Of a stretch of DNA of 64,000 bases, positions 60,954 to 64,000 are shown piece by piece. The position numbers and the translations under genes are program-made. The stretch covers positions 62,001 through 126,000 of the forward strand of contig NZ_LZSC01000053.1 in the NCBI RefSeq assembly GCF_001665235.1, written 5' to 3'. The DNA comes from Mycobacterium sp. 1100029.7 (GTDB taxonomy: Bacteria; Actinomycetota; Actinomycetes; Mycobacteriales; Mycobacteriaceae). Numbering within the stretch: the stretch's first letter is position 1; every line of letters begins with the position of its first letter. The notes beneath the pieces are model-generated. The model had not been told where the DNA came from. It worked only from the letters and a program-made list of their open reading frames with translations, and ran no database searches.

Positions 60954-61955
60954 TCAGGGCACGCGCACGGCACGCAGCACGGCGTCGATCACGACCTCGG
61001 CGGTGATGTCGGCGCTCGCCGCTTCGAAGCCGAGGATGAGCCGATGCCGCAGCACGCGATGGGCGAGATCCGCGATGTCCTCCGGTAGCACGTGTGCTCG
61101 CCCGGACAACACGGCCTTCGCGCGGGCCGCTCTGCAGAACGCGATCGTGGCGCGTGGGCTGGCGCCGTATTCGACCAGACGCGCGATCTGCTTGGGCAGC
61201 GCCTGCTCGGCGTGACGTGTCGCGTCGACCAGCTGGCTGGCGTAGAGCATCAGTGCCCGGTCCATATGGACATGGCGCACCACGTCTTGGACGCGCAGTA
61301 CGTCGTCGATGCTGACGACCGGCGCGGTAAGCTGCCCTTTGTCGTACAGGCCCGCATCGATGCGCGACATCACTTCGACCTCCTCCTGTGGGGAGGGGTA
61401 GCGCACGATCTCCTTGAGCAGGAAGCGGTCGGTCTGCGCCTCGGACAGCGGATAGGTGCCTTCCTGATCGACGGGGTTTTGGGTGGCGATGACCAGAAAC
61501 GGGTCGGCCAGCGGATGTACCTGCCCCGCGATCGTGGTCTGCCGCTCCTCCATCGCCTCGAGCATCGCGCTCTGGGTCTTCGCGCTGGACCGGTTGATCT
61601 CGTCGAGCAGCACGATGTTGGCGTGCACCGGGCCCAGTTGGGTGACGAACGAGTTGCGCGCCGCGTCGTAGATCTGGGTGCCGACGATGTCGCTGGGCAG
61701 CAGATCGGGCGTGCATTGAATGCGTTGGAAGCGGGCGTGAATCGATTCGGCGAGTACCTTGGCGGCGGTCGTCTTCGCCAGGCCCGGCACGCTCTCGAGC
61801 AGGATGTGCCCGCCCGCGAGTAACCCGACGAGCAGCGATTCCCGAAGGTCGCGCTGTCCGACTATCTTGGCGGCGAAGGCTGCGGAGATGGCGTCGACGA
61901 TTCCGCGAACGCCGTCGATCTCACGCTGATCTGGTTGTGTTCGTGCTGTAGTCAT
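60954..61955 (-). CDS. MoxR-family AAA+ ATPase
   Basis: A 333-residue ATPase. MoxR-type Walker A is LLESVPGLAKTTAAK, and Walker B is ANIVLLDEINRSSAKTQSAMLEAMEE. Sensor 1 is FLVIATQNPVDQEGTYPLSEAQ and sensor 2 is SPRATIAFCRAARAKAVL. MoxR ATPases act as chaperones, often inserting metals or assembling complexes with VWA partners. It is first gene of a six-gene minus-strand operon down to 57016. The 12-bp palindrome AGGGGTACCCCT lies 9 bases before its ATG. Confidence 0.94.
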   Translation of the reverse strand: MTTARTQPDQREIDGVRGIVDAISAAFAAKIVGQRDLRESLLVGLLAGGHILLESVPGLAKTTAAKVLAESIHARFQRIQCTPDLLPSDIVGTQIYDAARNSFVTQLGPVHANIVLLDEINRSSAKTQSAMLEAMEERQTTIAGQVHPLADPFLVIATQNPVDQEGTYPLSEAQTDRFLLKEIVRYPSPQEEVEVMSRIDAGLYDKGQLTAPVVSIDDVLRVQDVVRHVHMDRALMLYASQLVDATRHAEQALPKQIARLVEYGASPRATIAFCRAARAKAVLSGRAHVLPEDIADLAHRVLRHRLILGFEAASADITAEVVIDAVLRAVRVP

Positions 61956-61963
61956 ACGCCCGC

Positions 61964-61975
61964 AGGGGTACCCCT
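61964..61975. promoter_or_regulatory. Perfect 12-bp palindrome before moxR
   Basis: AGGGGTACCCCT fills much of the 40-base gap between the small secreted-protein gene and moxR, 9 bases before the moxR ATG. It may act as an operator or as a small hairpin attenuating read-through. Confidence 0.45.
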
Positions 61976-61995
61976 ACGGCGGATTTCCACACGCG

Positions 61996-62319
61996 TCACA
62001 GACCGGGCAAGCAGATGGGTGATCTACCGCAGGTGTTTGCCGGCGACGGATCGCCCTCGAGAATGTGTGCGCCGACGGGTATGCCGCCCTCGGTCCCCGG
62101 ATGACCCAGGCTCCCACCGTAATAGTGGTGGCACCTGTTCATGTCCCACACCACGTCGGGCATCGGCAGCGGACTGCCGGGGCACCAGATGTAGCTACAC
62201 ATCGCCAGCTGGTTACAGATACCGGTACCGGGATCGGCACCGGCGACGCCCGCGCCCAGCCCCAGACCGGACAGCACCACGCTGCCCGACAGCAACGCTC
62301 CGGCAAAGATTCGCTTCAT
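61996..62319 (-). CDS. Small secreted Cys-rich protein
   Basis: A 107-residue precursor. The signal peptide MKRIFAGALLSGSVVLSGLG ends at VAGA-D near residue 28. The mature part has six Cys (GICNQLAMCSYIWCPG, MNRCHHYYGG, NTCGRSPICLPGL) and His/Tyr-rich segments, resembling small exported mycobacterial proteins of unknown role. GGAGAACGAAC precedes the ATG. It lies upstream of moxR on the same strand. Confidence 0.75.
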   Translation of the reverse strand: MKRIFAGALLSGSVVLSGLGLGAGVAGADPGTGICNQLAMCSYIWCPGSPLPMPDVVWDMNRCHHYYGGSLGHPGTEGGIPVGAHILEGDPSPANTCGRSPICLPGL

Positions 62320-62484
62320 GTTCGTTCTCCTAATCGGTGGACCGCCTCGTCAGGGCAAATCACACCGAGACGAGTTTGCTACCGATCCCAAGTTTGAGCC
62401 GTCTGGCAACGCGAGATCAAGGGGTTCGCGCCCACCTCGAAGTAAGGTGAGTCGTCACACGGAACGCTGCGCCAGGAGGTCGAT

Positions 62485-63456
62485 CTGAGCGTCAAAGGTA
62501 GGCCGACGAAGGCGGACGTCGCGCGCATGGCCAACGTGTCGACCGCAACAGTCAGTTATGTCCTCAATAACTCTGTGGGACGCACCATTTCGGCGCAGAC
62601 GCGCGCTGCGGTCCAGAGTGCGGCCGCCGAGCTGGGTTACCGGCCCAACCTCGCCGCGCGCAATCTCGCTCGCGGAAAAAGCGGCGTGATCCTCTATATC
62701 GTGCCGCAACTCGCCGGCGGTGAAATGCCCATGCAGGTCGGCACTCATATGACCACCGAATTGGCCCGCCGCGGTGTCATGCAGGTCCAGCTCTTCGAGA
62801 CCGAACAAGACGACGCCGTCGCCGACGCCATCAACCACCTGCAGCCGATCGCGGTGACCAGCTTGTTCCCCTTGGGCCGCAAGGCATCTCGCGCCGTGGA
62901 CGCCGCCACGATCCCGCACATCTGCGTGCACACCCTGCCGGGGATCGGCGACCCGCAGTATTCGGTGGGGCAGATGCGCGTCGACCATCTGGTCGCCCGG
63001 GGGCATCGCAACCTCGCGTTCGGGTATTCCGGCGATCGTCGGTGGCGCACTCTCGGTGACTACTGGATCGACGGGATTCGACGCGCCGCGCACCGGCATG
63101 GGTTGCCCGAGGTCGCGGTCAAGGCGTTCACGGCCGACGACAGCGCCACCGCGGTCCGCGAATTGCAGGCAGTGGGCGTCACCGCCGTGTGCGCGCAGAG
63201 CGACGAACTCGCCTTCGTGGTGCTCGACGGGATACGGCGCGCTGGGCTGCGTTGCCCCGAGGACCTCGCGGTGATCGGGGTGGATGCGACGGCCCTGTCA
63301 CCGTTCAGCACTCCCTCTTTGACCACCGTCGCGTTCGACCGCACGGCGATCGCCGAAGTGGCGCTAGCAGCGGTTTTGACCGAAATCGGGTTACCCGACG
63401 AGTCCCGCCCGGCCGCACGCGACATTGCGACGCTGGTCGTTCGCGAGTCCACCTGA
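62485..63456 (+). CDS. LacI-family transcriptional regulator, apparent CTG start
   Basis: About 323 residues. The LacI HTH reads RPTKADVARMANVSTATVSYVLN, followed by the hinge GYRPNLAARNLARG and a periplasmic-binding-like core. The core includes VDHLVARGHRNLAFGYSGD and DLAVIGVDATALSPFSTPSLTTVAFD. The first ATG (62527) would cut off the first HTH helix. No ATG, GTG or TTG lies between the upstream stop at 62443 and that point, whereas CTG 62485 follows a perfect AGGAGG (62474-62479) by 5 bases. It probably regulates the aldehyde dehydrogenase gene that follows. Confidence 0.85.
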   Translation: MSVKGRPTKADVARMANVSTATVSYVLNNSVGRTISAQTRAAVQSAAAELGYRPNLAARNLARGKSGVILYIVPQLAGGEMPMQVGTHMTTELARRGVMQVQLFETEQDDAVADAINHLQPIAVTSLFPLGRKASRAVDAATIPHICVHTLPGIGDPQYSVGQMRVDHLVARGHRNLAFGYSGDRRWRTLGDYWIDGIRRAAHRHGLPEVAVKAFTADDSATAVRELQAVGVTAVCAQSDELAFVVLDGIRRAGLRCPEDLAVIGVDATALSPFSTPSLTTVAFDRTAIAEVALAAVLTEIGLPDESRPAARDIATLVVREST

Positions 63457-63486
63457 CACTGCCGATCCCGTACTAGACACTCACTA

Positions 63487-63500
63487 GTTACGCGCGTAAC
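63487..63500. promoter_or_regulatory. Perfect 14-bp palindrome, likely LacI-family operator
   Basis: GTTACGCGCGTAAC has a central CpG, the usual geometry of LacI-family operators. It lies 31 bases after the regulator gene and 48 bases before the aldehyde dehydrogenase start. Confidence 0.6.
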
Positions 63501-63548
63501 CTCTGACGGGCAACGCGCCGGAGCGGCTCGTCGAAAGGATGAACGACA

Positions 63549-64000
63549 GTGACCGACACCATTGAGGTCTTCAACCCCTCCAACGAGACGCTGATCACCG
63601 AGGTCCCCGATTCCGACCAGGCGGCCGTCGACGCGGCGGTGGCCCGCGCACGCGAGACCTTCGAGTCGGGCGTCTGGCGCAAGGCGCCCGCTTCCCATCG
63701 CGCCAACGTTCTGTTCCGCGCCGCACGGATCATCGAGGCACGCGCCGACGAGCTGGCCGCGCTCGAGGGCCAAGACAACGGCATGAACCTGACGGCCGCC
63801 AAGCACATCATCCCGGTGTCGGTCGACATGCTGAAGTACTACGCCGGCTGGGTCGGCAAGATCCACGGCGAGTCCGCCAACTTGGTGTCTGACGGTCTAC
63901 TGGGCACCTGGGAGACCTACCACACCTTCACCCAACTCGAACCGGTCGGCGTCGTAGGGCTCATCATCCCTTGGAACGGACCATTTTTCGTCGCCATGCT
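63549..64000 (+). CDS. Aldehyde dehydrogenase, N-terminal part (cut by window end)
   Basis: The open frame from GTG 63549 runs to the window edge, about 150 residues. TIEVFNPSNETLITEVPDSD, AARIIEARADELAALEGQDNG and the NAD-fold entry EPVGVVGLIIPWNGPF are typical of NAD(P)-dependent aldehyde dehydrogenases. The catalytic Cys and Glu lie beyond the window. AAAGGA lies about 9 bases upstream. It is probably controlled by the LacI regulator. Confidence 0.88.
   Translation, partial: MTDTIEVFNPSNETLITEVPDSDQAAVDAAVARARETFESGVWRKAPASHRANVLFRAARIIEARADELAALEGQDNGMNLTAAKHIIPVSVDMLKYYAGWVGKIHGESANLVSDGLLGTWETYHTFTQLEPVGVVGLIIPWNGPFFVAM

Noticed and set aside
62527..63456. LacI gene starting at the first ATG
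   Set aside because: This start deletes the first part of the HTH and lacks a ribosome site, whereas CTG 62485 has a perfect one.

Overview
The window is 64 kb of GC-rich chromosome from a mycobacterium, most likely a slow grower. The evidence is a Rv2296-type haloalkane dehalogenase, an HtpG close to Rv2299c, a CysQ close to Rv2131c, LpqD-like and PknH-sensor-like lipoproteins, two TIGR00027 methyltransferases, a GPL-type glycosyltransferase, and apparent leaderless starts. There is no insertion sequence, integrase, phage module or CRISPR array. One tRNA gene (Cys) is present.

Left part (1-30.5 kb). After dhmA comes a minus-strand cluster (1036-5530): a flavin hydroxylase, a meta-cleavage product hydrolase, an extradiol dioxygenase and an amidohydrolase. 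A divergent TetR gene and two near-palindromes sit at its promoter. This is a complete-looking aromatic ring-opening route of unknown substrate. Housekeeping and accessory genes follow: cysQ, a thiolase, a zinc alcohol dehydrogenase, a DoxX-like protein, a VOC protein, a PknH-sensor-like lipoprotein, a GNAT protein, an aromatic-acid-type MFS transporter, a DUF3556 membrane protein, htpG, an acyl-CoA ligase/thioesterase pair, a collagen-like secreted protein, an LpqD-like phosphatase, three methyltransferases, a glycosyltransferase and a LAS/M15-like secreted protein.

Centre (30.5-46.5 kb). A single 3872-codon gene dominates. It encodes a SARP-type DNA-binding/BTAD region, a class III cyclase domain, an ATPase with helical repeats, and then 19 small NTF2/SnoaL-like modules: one lone module plus nine ~270-residue A+B units. 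Its 3' end overlaps tail-to-tail by 77 bp with ngg. Together with asnO, ngg forms a likely N-acetylglutaminylglutamine amide (osmoprotectant dipeptide) operon. Upstream of asnO, divergently, lies an uncatalogued 53-codon Gly/Arg-repeat gene whose repeats differ only at third codon positions.

Right part (46.5-64 kb). This holds a PAT-like acetyltransferase, an MFS exporter with a C-terminal monooxygenase-like tail, and an S51-like protein. A 1378-residue hybrid kinase / receiver / PP2C phosphatase / anti-sigma-like ATPase is followed by its STAS partner. Next are a methyltransferase, tRNA-Cys, an MDR oxidoreductase and a YchJ protein. A six-gene MoxR/DUF58/VWA operon follows, then a small secreted protein, a LacI regulator that apparently starts at CTG, a perfect 14-bp palindrome, and the start of an aldehyde dehydrogenase cut by the window edge.

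All assignments come from reading motifs, domain order, gene spacing and ribosome binding sites; no database search was run.
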